From the NCBI GenBank assembly GCA_025201375.1, contig JAIWZP010000012.1, forward strand, positions 1 to 64,000: DNA of 64,000 nucleotides. The letters run 5' to 3'. Positions 1-11,454 of this stretch are shown here, one piece after another; positions within the stretch are counted from its first letter, which is position 1, and the number at the start of each line of letters is the position of its first letter. Both the position numbers and the translations under genes were made by a program. The notes below the pieces were generated by a model. That model searched no databases and had not been told where the DNA came from. It worked only from the letters and a program-made list of their open reading frames with translations. This DNA comes from Gongronella butleri. Its lineage: Eukaryota > Mucoromycota > Mucoromycetes > Mucorales > Cunninghamellaceae.

Positions 1-500
1 GCCAAAGTGATGGGTGACACAATGTTCATTTGTATCCTCGAAAGCGAAATCGCACCTGGCCATTGGCATTGGCCTCTTGTTTTGATCGTTGATGGCCGCG
101 TTGCACGAAGCTGTTTTGTGTGTGTGCACAAGCCTCCTTTTGAATCAATTCTCTTGTTTTTGCCATTTTTTTTTCTTTCTTATGTGGGTGGAGGAAGCTA
201 ATCCTGAAATGAATGGCTAGGAGATCACAATCTGTTTTGAAAGCCCTTGCTTTATTGGGACGCCCGCCCGCCGATGATCCTTTTACGATTGGACGTCTGT
301 GAATGATCAAGGCAACAAGCGCACGTTTCTATTTTTAGCCCGCCATTCGGAGTTGCACATTTTTGAAGAAAACAGTAGCACAAAGGAAAGAAAAAAAAAA
401 AAAGAGAGAGAGAGTTGGGCCGCCACCTTCTCCATTTTTGTTGTTCTTCTCTGCTCTTTTTTATTTTTTTTTATTTTTCTATTTTTTCACGTTTTTGCCA
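1..500. promoter_or_regulatory. upstream region of chitin synthase gene
   Basis: No gene was recognised here. The last 60 bases before the ATG at 501 are almost pure T/C tracts. The same pyrimidine-rich run precedes most starts in this window (for example before 20544, 46510 and 62993), so it probably belongs to the core promoter or 5' leader. No TATA box is evident. Confidence 0.45.
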
Positions 501-3500
501 ATGTACCCGCAACCGAGTCCTGGGCCCAACCGGGATTATGACCAGTATCCCATGAACCAATTCACGGCGCAAGAGGTGGAGCGCGCGTCGCCTTTTGCAG
601 ACCCGTCCTACCCTCCCCCTGGCCACGACAGCCAGCCTCTGCTGCACAACACGGTCGAGCCTGGCTTCCACGCGGTGCCTCCTCCTCCTCAGCACGGTGG
701 CCAGCCCTCGCCCCACGCCAATTTTGCTCCGTCGCCCCACGCCAACTTTGCCCCGTCGCCGCAATTCCCCAATGATCCCTCGTCGCCCAATTTGCACTAT
801 GGCTCTGCGCCCCGACGCCAACCCCGCCGCTTCAAGACGAGTAAGTTGACACAATCTGAAAGAACATGGCCACACAAAAATGAGAAAAAGGGCAATTGGG
901 AGTGGGCAATTGGGGATAAGACGGCTGATTTGATCTTTTTTTTTTTCAGCCCGAAAGGTCAAGCTGACGCGCGGCAACTTGGTGTTGGACTGCCCTGTGC
1001 CCACGCGTTACTTGCAGGCGGTGCCTCTCAAGGACAGCAAAGAATTTACCCACATGCGCTACACGGGTGCCACCTGTGATCCCAAGGATTTCGGCGCAGA
1101 GGGCTACACGCTGCGCCAGCAGCTGCTTAATCGCAAGACCGAGCTGTTCATCGTCTTGACCATGTACAATGTAAGCGCCCATTGGAACCAGAGGGGGGGA
1201 AGCAAAAAGGACGCGTGCTCATGCTTGTCTATATGTAACTAGGAAGATGAGGTCTTGTTTGCTCGTACAATGCACGGTGTCATGAAGAACATTGCCCACT
1301 TGTAAGTGTCACTCTCTTGTTTAAGCTGAAACATGGAATTGACGCATTTCTCTAGGTGTACACGCACGCGATCGCGCACCTGGGGCGAAGATGGCTGGCA
1401 AAAGGTCACTGTGGTAAGTTTTTTTACAAGCAGACAAAATGACACGCCAATGGCTCACCCCCTTTTTTGTTTTTGTGTGTTTTTACTTTTACTTTTTAGT
1501 GTGGTATGTATCGCGTCGTGTGGCGCTTTGGGTCACATGGACCACCTGCTTAACTCTTTTTTTTTCTGTTTTGCGCAGTTGTCAGCGATGGTCGTACCAA
1601 GATCAACCAGCGCACGCTGTCTCTGTTGGCTGCGCTCGGTGTGTACCAAGATGGTGTTGCCAAGAACGTGGTGAATGGCAAGCCTGTGACGGCACACATT
1701 TACGAGGTAGGCTGAGGGGGAAAAGGAAAAAAAATTGCCAGTGCTTGGCTTGTGTGACCCTTGGGCTCATCATCTTTTTTTTTTTTTTCAAGTACACGAC
1801 GCAATTGTCGATTGATCCGGACATGCAATTCCGTGGTGCGGACAAGGGCATTGTGCCATGCCAGATGCTGTTTTGTCTCAAGGAAAAGAATCAGAAAAAG
1901 ATCAATTCGCATCGTTGGTTCTTCCAGGCGTTCGGCCCCTTGATCGAGCCCAATGTGTGTGTGCTGATTGATGTGGGCACGCGTCCCGGCCACACGTCCA
2001 TCTACCACTTGTGGAAGTCGTTTGACATCAATTCGTCGGTTGCCGGTTCTTGTGGTGAAATTCGCGCGCTGCTCGGCACTGGCGGTGTCGCGCTGCTCAA
2101 CCCGCTCGTGGCTGCGCAAAACTTTGAGTACAAAATGTCCAACATCCTTGACAAGCCGCTCGAGTCCGTCTTTGGTTACATTTCCGTGTTGCCCGGTGCC
2201 TTCTCGGCATACCGCTTCACAGCGCTCCAAAACGACGTCAATGGCCACGGCCCGCTCGAAAAGTACTTTTTGGGCGAACAGCTGCACGGTGGCGACGCCG
2301 ACATTTTTACGGCCAACATGTACCTCGCCGAGGATCGTATTCTTTGCTACGAGCTCGTTGCCAAAAAGGAGGCCCATTGGACGCTCCACTACGTGTCCAA
2401 TGCCTATGGTGAGACCGACGTGCCCGACCAGGTGCCTGAATTCATCTCCCAGCGCCGTCGCTGGCTCAATGGCTCCTTCTTTGCCGGTGTCTATGCGCTC
2501 GTCCACTGGCGCAAGGTCTGGACCTCGGATCACTCGTTCATCCGCAAGCTCATGTTCATGGTCGAGGATCTTTACAATACGTACAACTTGTTTTTCTCTT
2601 GGTTCGCCATTGTAAGCAATGTCAAAAAAAAGGGGCTCACGGTGTGCGCGATCTCACCCTGTTTTTTTTTTCTCGTTTTTTTTTAAAGGGCAATTTCTAC
2701 CTGACTTTTTTCATTTTGACGCAAGCGCTCGGCTCGGACAATCTCAAGGAAAAGCCGTTCCCTGCCGAGGTTGCCAACGTCCTCCATTTGGTTCTCAATT
2801 ACATTTATGAAGTGCTGCTCATTGTGCAATTCATCATGGCCCTCGGCAATCGCCCTCAAGGCAGCAAATGGGCCTACATCATCTCCATGGTTTTCTTTGC
2901 TCTTCTCATGATCTACATGATCTTTGCCACTGTCTGGATCACCGTCAAATCCGTCGAGGTACGTGCGGACATTGAAAGCAAACGGCCAATTTTTGGCTTT
3001 TTATTATTTTACGCGCTGCTCATTGCTCACCCCCCTTTTTTTCCCCATTTATAGGAGGTCGTGCAAGACGCCAATGGCAATATTGTGTCCATGCTGTCAC
3101 AGTCGACGTTCCGCAACATCATCATTTCCGTGTGCGCCACGTACGTCATGTACTTTGTCGCCAGTTTCTTGTTCCTCGACCCTTGGCACATGTTCACCAG
3201 CTTCATCCAATACATCCTGCTGTCCCCAAGCTATACCAACATCCTCAACGTCTATGCTTTCTGCAACACCCACGACGTCTCGTGGGGTACAAAGGGTGAC
3301 ACGGGCGTCGCCACCGATCTCGGTGTCGTCAAGACCAAAAAGGATGAAAGCGGCGATCACACTGTGGAAGTTGAAGTGCCTGTCGAACAAAAGGATATCG
3401 ATGATGCCTATGAGGCTGCCTGTCTCGAATTGACCCACAAGGTCGAGGCAGAACCCTCGCATCGCGACGCAAACACAAAAATGGTAAGAAAAAATGGCCA

Positions 3501-4168
3501 CGTTACGCGTGAATCAGCCTTCTCACGCATCCCTTTTTTGTTCTTTTTCTTTGCACTCCCTCTTCCACCCGAGAACAGCAAGATTACTACAAGGTAAAAA
3601 GCGCGACAACACGCGATGCACCGCGAAATCGACATCTAATCTTGATTTTTCAATATAGGCCTTCCGTACGCGTCTTGTCCTGGCATGGATCATTTCCAAT
3701 CTTATTCTGGTCGTCGTCATCACCAACACGGCCGTCTTTTCAAAGTGCGTAACAAGGGGAAACATCAAGAAAAAAAATGGAAGCTGACATTATTTCTCGC
3801 GTTTTTCTTTTACAGCACGCTTGGTTCCTTCGAGGACCGCAGCTCGGTAAGTAGCAGAATGCAGCGCAGCGCCCGGGGCAACCCCAGTGCAAATGTCGCC
3901 GCAAAAAGCCGGCGCAAAATGCTAAAAAAAATCAAAACAACAATTCTGACACGCGATTTTTTTTCTTTTTTCTTTTTTTACCAACAGGTCTATCTTGGTT
4001 TCGTGCTTTGGAGCGTGGCAGGCCTCTCCGTCATTCGCTTCACTGGTTCCGTGCTGTAAGTCTACTTTTTTTTTCAACGTGTTCTTTGTTGACATTGACT
4101 CACCCTTTTTTTTTCTTTTTCTTTCTGCTAAACCTAGATTTTTGATCTTCCGCATCTTCCAGGGATAA
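501..4168 (+). CDS. chitin synthase, division 1 (class I-III type)
   Basis: Transfers GlcNAc from UDP-GlcNAc to growing chitin at the plasma membrane. Fourteen exons: 501-840, 950-1170, 1243-1301, 1356-1413, 1500-1503, 1579-1706, 1793-2611, 2689-2958, 3055-3483, 3579-3593, 3659-3744, 3816-3846, 3988-4055, 4138-4168. Together they give 852 residues, a normal family length. The N-terminus is Pro/Gln-rich and disordered. A chitin synthase N domain ([18 protein letters not shown]) is followed by the GT2 core with VVSDGR, the [10 protein letters not shown] acidic motif, [14 protein letters not shown] and the catalytic QRRRWLNG. At least six hydrophobic segments follow (FFSWFAI onward), as in division 1 enzymes. 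Exon 5 is only 4 nt; it is needed to read TVCVVSDGR in frame. Exon 10 is 15 nt. ATG 501 is chosen because the T-rich leader ends just before it. The exact class within division 1 was not resolved. Confidence 0.95.
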
Positions 4169-4381
4169 TTGCGTATGTTTTGCGCAGTATCCATCCATCA
4201 AATCATGTTTTCTGTGTAGTTTATGTATCGATAAAGATTTATTTAAAGAAAATTGAGGGAAATCAGAGATGTCAGAGCAACATTGCACGCTGCAATGGAC
4301 TTCTGGTGCATTATGATTCTTGGGCACAATACAGTATGATAGGATATCATACTGTTTTATTATTTATAAATTTGAGTCAAC

Positions 4382-4412
<31 letters not shown>

Positions 4413-5910
4413 AGTCAAAAATGGAAAAAATGAGCCACCGCATGGAAATTGCACTTCCAAACCAATGATGGAATGTATCCAGGTTTACCAGGGCTGTAAC
4501 CGTGGCGGATTGTCAAAAAAAAAAAAAAAGAAGGGGAGGGCAAAGCAAAAGAGGGCATAAAAAAAAAAAAAAAGGAAGGGGAAAAGAAAAAGGAAGAGGG
4601 GAATGGGGCGTACCAAGGCGCGCAGCACCGAGGGCGTGAGTCCGTGTGGCTGGACAAGTATTGTGACGGAAAGTAACCCCAGCCATACCACACGACTCGG
4701 CCTAAAAAAAAAAAAGAAAAAAGAAAGATCAGCTTTGCGTCAATGTCTTTTTTTTTTTTACTTTTTGGTTGGGAGCTGTTGGTGCTTGTATGGGACCGGC
4801 CCAGGAACGCCAGGCAAAAAAACGGCACGATTGCATTGATGGACAATGAGAGCAAAGCCAGGGACGCCTGCAAGGGATGGACTTGGCGACCAACACCAAA
4901 GTGGGCTTGCATTGATTGCCACGGACAGCGGTCTTGATGCTTGATGATTTTTGTACTGGAATTGCCGTTATCGAAATCAGGCACTTTTATACTTTTAGGG
5001 TCGGAAGGATTGATATTTGTGAAAAAAAAAAAAAAGGATCGGGCGCTATGCGTGAGTCAAGGAGTGTACTTTTTCTTTTTTTTTTTTTGTCGCCAAGGAC
5101 CGTGTTTTGCCGTCATTATGCTGATGAGGGTACCTGCTGGTCATTTTTTTTTTCAACCGACTCTGTGCCTCATCGTCATTGTATTGTCATGGTGGCCACG
5201 TTTTGTTTGTGGGGGCACCGACGCAGTAGGCGATTTTTTTTTTTTTGCTGCGGACTCGATTTTTCAGGGGTATTTGCGCTGTTCAAGGTCGATTTTTTTT
5301 TGTTTTTGTTTGTGGAAGGGGGCCGTGACATAGGCAGCATGCATGCCACGGCGATGTCAATTCATCGGCATTCATACTCATGTTTTGCACGCCGCGTCGC
5401 GACTTGACCCTCAAGTCTCTCGGATCGAATTATGTGGCAGACTGCGTCTTGTTGAAAGTAGAATATGTTTAAAAAAGTGGGAATTGCGGGCCAACCTCTC
5501 TTTTTTTTTCATCATCAGCATGGCCCGGTGTACTTCATCTCCTCCTCAATTTGATTAGAAAAAAAAAAGAAAAAATCGGTTAGGCATCGTGCTGGCGCCT
5601 GTTGGAAGAACCTGAACGCCCGTTGACAAAACAATGCGGGCGCTCACCATTGCCCGCGATCCGCGGCATTGAACATGATAGGAAACCACGACGGATTCTC
5701 ACGAATCATGGCGGCTTTCCGTGTGCGAACGTGTGTTTATCCGGTGTCATTTCAAGATGATGCCAAGTGTCAAACACGAATTGACCACACGCCACTATCA
5801 AAATAATGAAGTCCCATTAATTTTCCCAAAAAAGGCGATTTTTCATTTGATTCATCTGGATCACAAGAACAACAATGCCATTTTATTTCAAAAAAAAAAA
5901 GAGCAAAAAT
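4169..5910. other. intergenic, no gene recognised
   Basis: AT-rich stretch with many A/T homopolymers, including about 30 A at 4381-4410. Open frames are short and run through homopolymers. Nothing was recognised on either strand. Confidence 0.6.
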
Positions 5911-6204
5911 TCAAGCAGTGCTGTTTGCGGACTTGCTCGTGGCGTACGCAATGACATCCTCCGCTAGACTTTCCAGTATGATGGCGCGAATGGCTGAATT
6001 GACTTCCTCAATGGTCGCTGGTTATTTTCCTTGGTGATCGCTGGCTTTGATCTTCCAGCAAAGTCGCTTGACAATGTCGTCACTCATTTCAGCTAGTAGG
6101 CGACTTGTTTGGTACGTCGCACGATAGGGTCCACCGGGCTGCTGTTTAATCTTCTTGGAGATGCGATCCGTCTCGAACTTTGTGATTTTGGGTGGGATTG
6201 GCAT
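5911..6204 (-). pseudogene. divergent H2B-like histone-fold ORF with one in-frame stop
   Basis: Reading the minus strand from ATG 6204 to TGA 5911 gives about 97 codons with a single internal TAA at 6022-6024. The translation follows the histone H2B plan: helix 1 (RISKKIKQQ, where H2B has YVYKVLKQV), a long central helix ending MSDDIVKRL (H2B VNDIFERI), then after the stop TIEEVNSAIRAIILESLAED (H2B [20 protein letters not shown]) and an Ala/Ser-rich last helix. Spacing matches H2B to within about one residue, and the stop sits in the loop between helices 2 and 3. No GT-AG intron can remove the stop. The basic N-terminal tail of H2B is missing and identity is low, so this is a variant, a young pseudogene or a miscalled base. 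A pyrimidine-rich leader precedes the ATG as in functional genes here. The assignment rests on my own alignment. Confidence 0.5.
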
Positions 6205-6353
6205 GGTACATATCAACAGGGCAAGAAGGAAAAAAAAGGGGGGGGGAAGGGAAAAAAAGTAGTCAAAGAGAGAAAAAGAGACACTAAAAAAAACAGGTCT
6301 TGGTCTTTTCAAGTTTTTACTTTGTGTCGTGCGAAAAAAGGGGGGTAAGTTGA

Positions 6354-6527
6354 TCAAATTAGGGTTAAGTCTTGGCCCGCGCGCGAGGATGCACATGTCA
6401 CTTTTCGTATCACCATAAACCGCGCCCACGTTTGAATGAGCTCCTCAATTTTTTTGACATTGCCACTTGAAGACATGCCCAAGGCTCTCGTGACATTGGT
6501 CAAAATGCGCATGAAAAGTCTTTTAAC
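6354..6527 (-). other. possible SAP-like exon, unassigned
   Basis: Open minus-strand frame following a CATAG acceptor-like site at 6528-6529. It reads VKRLFMRILTNVTRALGM, then SSSGNVKKIEELIQTWARF. The pattern of hydrophobic helix, Gly, Ser-Gly, Lys and a second helix resembles a SAP DNA-binding motif. It could be a first exon of the H2B-like ORF 150 bp downstream or a separate relic; I could not join them with good splice sites. Chance openness is possible. Confidence 0.2.
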
Positions 6528-6654
6528 CTATGACAATGGGTCAATGGCACAAGTTTCGCACGCTTTTTACTTTTTTTTTTGCGCACTTACACGTTTATTA
6601 TTTTGGCTGGCAAGACGCATCTTTTACAGTATTAATCTCTTGATTGGCCCCCAG

Positions 6655-6848
6655 GACGTGCTCTTAGAGAGTGCAAAGCGTCGGCAACAAACATCGACAC
6701 GGGCCGACAATTGGCAAGCGGCCGCGGTACGCTTTTAGCAGAGGAAGGCCGCGGTTTATCTGCAGTCTTCAAAAAGCACCTTGCCGATTTGCTTGAGTTG
6801 TGCTTCAAGTCATTCATCCGTTTCCGCACTCTGACGTCCGCAGAGCAG
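6655..6848 (+). other. possible histone-fold (H4/TAF6-like) exon
   Basis: Plus-strand frame bounded by a CCCCCAG acceptor-like site and a GTTTGC donor-like site. The stretch LLAEEGRGLSAVFKKHL is followed by a second helix and RTLTSAEQV. This parallels the H4 segment LIYEETRGVLKVF...KTVTAMDV, and also the equivalent part of TAF6. About 12 of 39 positions agree with H4, far below real H4 conservation. No N-terminal or C-terminal partner exon was found. It is treated as a relic or chance match; its closeness to the H2B-like ORF is why it is listed. Confidence 0.2.
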
Positions 6849-7615
6849 GTTTGCTCACCCTTTCCTCCTCTTTTTTTTTCATGCTATTTTTTTTGACGCG
6901 CTTTTTATTTATTTATTTATTTATTTTTGTATGCTTGTATCCGCTCCCGGTGCTAATCGAATTGATGCGCCTGTGCTAATACTTTTTTGTGGGTGCGTCA
7001 GTGTGGGTCCTAAACGTGCTTCTTGCCGAACAACTTGATAGTAAAAATAAAATGAATTAAAATTGGCTATTTCTTGTTAGCCAACAGATGGATCACGCTC
7101 TTTTTTTTTTTGGCCCCTTCGTGGTTTCTCCGTGCAGTCTCACTAGTGGGAAAGTTTGGTGCGACTATAGGATCCTGTTTTTTCATTTTTGTTGTTTGGG
7201 GCGTTTGAACATGGCTCATTTTGGGTTTACAAGGGACGCATCCCGAAATATCATACTTTTGACAGGTTTGTACATGACTACATGTTGAGTGATGAATGTA
7301 GGCATGGAGCCGGTGAAACGTGCACTAAAAATTGAGCATCTTTTGAGTAAATGGCGAAAAGATTAATTTTCAGACGTTTTGATTGTTGCTCAATCATTTC
7401 AATTCAAAACATGCGGTTCAATGGACGCCGAGAGATGGAACAGATAAATTACAGGCGGTATCAAAGGAAAGGGTTTGAGTTATTGGCCTTCTACACGGTG
7501 TTGCGGCGCGTTTTTTTTTTTTTTTTTGAAAAAAAAAATATGGCATAAGGAGTATGTTTTTATTTTTACATTTCTATCATACTAGATAATACATGGGCCC
7601 CGTAAAGCGAGGGAT
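6849..7615. other. intergenic, no gene recognised
   Basis: AT-rich, containing a short (TTTA)n run near 6906-6926. No coding or RNA feature was recognised. It holds the 3' flank of the permease gene that ends at 7616. Confidence 0.6.
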
Positions 7616-9717
7616 TTATCTCTTTTCGGTGGAGCTGTCGGAATCCGAGTCGACGACAAAGCCCTCGCCGACTTCCTTGTTATCAGGGCCCTTGTACTTG
7701 TACTTGCCCGACGTGTGCCAGGTGACCAAGGCAAACAAGATGACGGCGCCCAACATGACACATGCATAGTTGAAGTTTTCGCCATCGGTAGGGATCGATG
7801 ATGGGAAACAGAGCACGACAGCAAGGAAAAGCACCCAAATCAGACCAGCAACGTTCAATGGCAGCGACCAGCGACCCAAATCAAAGGGACCCTTGGGCAT
7901 CTTGCCGCGCACAAACATGAGGCGTGTCAAAAGAGGCATGCCATATGCACACTGCAATGAAAAAAAGAAAAAAAAAGTGTGAATTGATGACTTTGGGATT
8001 AAAATCGTCCATTTCTTACATTGTATGAGATGATGGTCGTGGACAAGATGGCCTTCCAGTAGCTAAAAAGAATGGGGGTTAGGTTGTCGATTTTTGCAAA
8101 GGAAAATCGCAGTCTTACATCTAAAATCAAAAGAAAATATAATTAGTCAACGAAATCAAAGGAAAATCGCGAGGAAACATACCATTGTGCCAAAGACGGG
8201 GAGAATGAGGACGATCATGAGGATAATTTGGAGGATGGCGAGGCGGACGGGCACGTCGCGATCGAGTTTGCGGAAGAAATCAGAGTAGGGCAAGCAATTG
8301 TTGCGCGCCATGGAGTGGAGCAAGCGCGTGAACGAGACGGCGGTGTTGGCGAATGAGCCTGCCTGCGCAACGATCATCATGACCATGAAAAAGGCGGACA
8401 CGCTCGGGTTGCGGGTGACTTGCATAAAGTATTCGGCAATGGGCAGGTCGGCGCCAACGAGGGCGTCCAAGTCCTGGATGGTGAACAGGGCGGCAAACGT
8501 GATCAAGAAGCCCTGGGCCAGGCCAAAGGCGATACAGATGAGCAGACCGCGCGGACCGGATTTGGCGGCGTTCTCGGTCGACTCGGAAATCGTGATGCCT
8601 TGTTCGTAACCAATGGTCGTCCAGCCAGCTTGGAGCAAACCCAGGAAAAAGACAATAGCCATGTTGTCGTAGCCGGTCTCGTTGGTGAATTCGAGGAACA
8701 CCCACGATGCATTGTTGCGGGCCGGCGCCAAGCCTGATGAAAAATACAAAAAGACCGAGTCAGCCATGGAATCATTGAAAAAAAAAGACACGAACTTACA
8801 CAATACCCCAATGACGAACACAAAAGTTGCTGCCACGAGCCAAAAAGCAACAAAGTTGTTCATGATTTTGGTAAAAGTGATACCGGCATAGCCACAACCC
8901 GAGCAAATGAGGGTCATGAGGATGTACACGCCGACGTACGCGCCAGTGTTATCAATGACCTCATCACGAAGAACAGACGCCGTGCCGATGATGAGCTGCG
9001 AGACTGCAATTCGAGAACGTGGATGAGACAATGGCACTTTTTTTCTTTTTTTTTTCTTTTTTTTTTTTAAAAAAAATCATTGGTCTTACTGTTCCATCCG
9101 ACGGTCATGTTTGACGTGAGGAGGGCAGCGGCGTACATGTAGCCGCCCATCCAAGACATGACTAAAAAAATAGGGGTCAGTAAAAAAAAAAAAAAAAATC
9201 GCGCCTCCGTGCGCCATTTTCTTACATGCACCCCATTCTTCGCTTGCAAGTACAAAGCACCAATTGAAAATGACGCCGTTGAGGGGATAAGCCGAATAAA
9301 TCTCGGCCATGCTGGCGCAAATGCATAGGGTAAAGGGCGCGGTGACAACCTGTACGAGAAAAAAAAATAAGAAACTGCTCATTTTTTTTCCACTTTTTTT
9401 GTGCTTACCCATCCCCAGAAAAGACTGGAGGGGCCACCAGACGCGAGACTAGGGCCAAAGCCAACGAGCCAATTGGGCAAGATGGCCATACCAATAAAAG
9501 GAAAGATGATTTGCAAGACTAAGCCCATGCTCCGCTGGAATTCTTGCTTGTAGCCAAGCTCCTGCAGCTGGCCAGCGTCGACGTCTTCATTGCGGCCCTC
9601 AACGTGCGTGATGTCGGGTTTTTCTTCAATGTGGTTTGTCTACAAAATGCGTCGCGGTTGGCAAATGTGCATTTCTTTTTGTTTCTTTTTCGAGGTGTGT
9701 ACCTGTTCGACAGTCAT
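7616..9717 (-). CDS. amino acid/GABA-type permease (APC superfamily), paralogue A
   Basis: Twelve-helix secondary transporter for amino acids, GABA or choline-like amines, at the plasma or vacuolar membrane. Exons on the minus strand: 9703-9717, 9409-9639, 9226-9349, 9090-9161, 8800-9003, 8183-8733, 8119-8120, 8020-8062, 7616-7951; 525 residues. Family marks are the LGYKQEF entry, SLASGGPSSLFWGW in helix 1, SMAEIYSAYPLNG, NNASWVF, and the late MPKGPFDLGRW loop before the last helices, with an acidic/serine C-terminus. Exon 7 is a 2-nt exon (AT): only with it does the frame pass from PVFGTM to YWKAILS, matching VFWSAILS in the paralogue at 12859. Both flanking splice sites are strong (TTTTAG and GTAAGA). 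The substrate cannot be told from sequence. Confidence 0.93.
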
Positions 9718-11203
9718 CGCTTGTCAATAATATACAATTGGGTTGCGTAATTTTCGAAAAAAAAGCTTCTGGGGAGGGACGGAGGGATCAACGAGACACG
9801 GCAATTGACTTTTCAAAAAGGCAATTGGATATAAATGAAGAAAAAAATAGGTAAAGAACAGAAAAGGATTCAATGGAGGACCAAGTGCACGCATTATATA
9901 TGCTTTTTTTTTATGCTTTTTTTATGCTTTTTTACCCGTCCCCCACATTTGCACGCCTTTGATGGCCATGGATAAAAAAACCCTCATTCTCATATCAAGC
10001 AGGCAAACCCCTAATCGAGCCTGGGGATCCAAACTTTGCTTCCTGAGGCAATTTTGTCACTGGCTGTCATGTCCAAATTTGGAGGCGCTCTTACTAATGC
10101 CGGAGCTTGTTCCCACATTTGACGCGTCGCTTCAAACTCGATAAACGGCAAGGCGATAGCGAATTGGCGGGCGGACGTGAATTTCAGTTGCCTTTTGTGG
10201 ACCGTGGACGTTTATCGTCCACTTTTCCATGCGTGAAGTATGCGCGACGCACGACACACGACGACGCTTGGCGCGACTCGACAAGACACACGCGTCATGA
10301 CGCTGAGACTGAGGCAATTCTTGTATGAAAAAAAAAAAAAAGGCAGACCCGCACTTTTTCCCATTGGGAAGCATTTAAAAGAGGAAAACAGGCCGTCACG
10401 AGACGATTGTGCCTGACAAATACTGTACGCGCTTAATTTGTTTTGTCTCCTTGCCACGGGGGAAAAAATTGCTTGGTGATGGGGCAAAAAGACACAATGC
10501 TGACCCCTTGTCGGTGCAGCTAGGCCATTTTGAACGCGCCTGGGAAAAGAATGCCCAATTGCTTGATCGCGATGGTTGAAACCCAATCCTAGATGATGTC
10601 AATTGACTGCCTTTTAAGGGTAAAAAAGCTAAAAGTCGTAAACCAATCCATTGGCACGGGAAGATCATTCGTCGTGTGGGGCCACGTCGCACCACTTTTC
10701 GCGATTTATTGTTTTTTTTTTTTTCCATGGAGGGGAGTTGGCGCTTTTGGGTATGCGTGAGACGCTTTTTGCATAATAAGCTTCCGTCCAATTGACATTT
10801 TGCTCACTCACAAGCAAAGTCACCCCACATTTTTTGCGCAGAAACAAAAGAAATGTACCTCATCAGCCTAGCCGTCGTGGATTTTTTGACTGTTCGGGTG
10901 TCTGGACTCTGGAGTGAAGAAGCACGCGTAAAGCTGCCAAGAAAAGCGAAAAAAGAGGCGGAGATGTCGTGGCACACACAATTGATCCTTGTGGCGAGCT
11001 CATTGTCGCGCGTTTGGCGGCGTGAAACGCGGCACAGCGACTCCGCATGGCCAATTGAGCGCCGCTTATCTTTTTTTTTTGCGATCGATCACCCTTTGCC
11101 TTGCAACCGACCGATCAATAAGCCCAATTGACTCGTGGAAAAAATCGCAAATCGGCTTCAGTCCCCCCTTTTTTTTTTAGGTTTCTAGGATTTATGAGCC
11201 ACA
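9718..11203. promoter_or_regulatory. gene-poor spacer upstream of permease A
   Basis: Contains the promoter of permease A and much sequence of unknown role. T tracts occur near 9907-9940. Short open frames exist on both strands, but none resembles a known family or has consistent splice sites. Confidence 0.4.
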
Positions 11204-11454
11204 ATGCCCTCGGACATGACACGCACTGGAGAGATTGTTGTGAAAGGTGTCTATTCCTCGCGCAAATTAACCAAGAAAGACGTGTGTTTCGAAACGATTG
11301 CACCCCAAAATCTGGAAATGCTGTTGAAATTGACAATTATCCATGGCCAGATAAGAAAACGAGTTGCTTATTATCTTTCCGCATGTGTCGCTGTCAAGGG
11401 AGTCATGGCGTGCGCTGATCAAAAGATTGAAGGATCGCCGATTATGATAAGCGC
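11204..11454 (+). other. unrecognised open frame, weakly OB-fold-like
   Basis: Starts MPSDMTRTGEIVVKGVYSS and runs about 85 codons before entering an A tract. GEIVVKG near the start and VAVKGVM about 50 residues later have the spacing of first and last strands of an OB-fold domain such as those in tRNA synthetases. No flanking exon was found. It may be a gene relic or chance. Confidence 0.15.
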
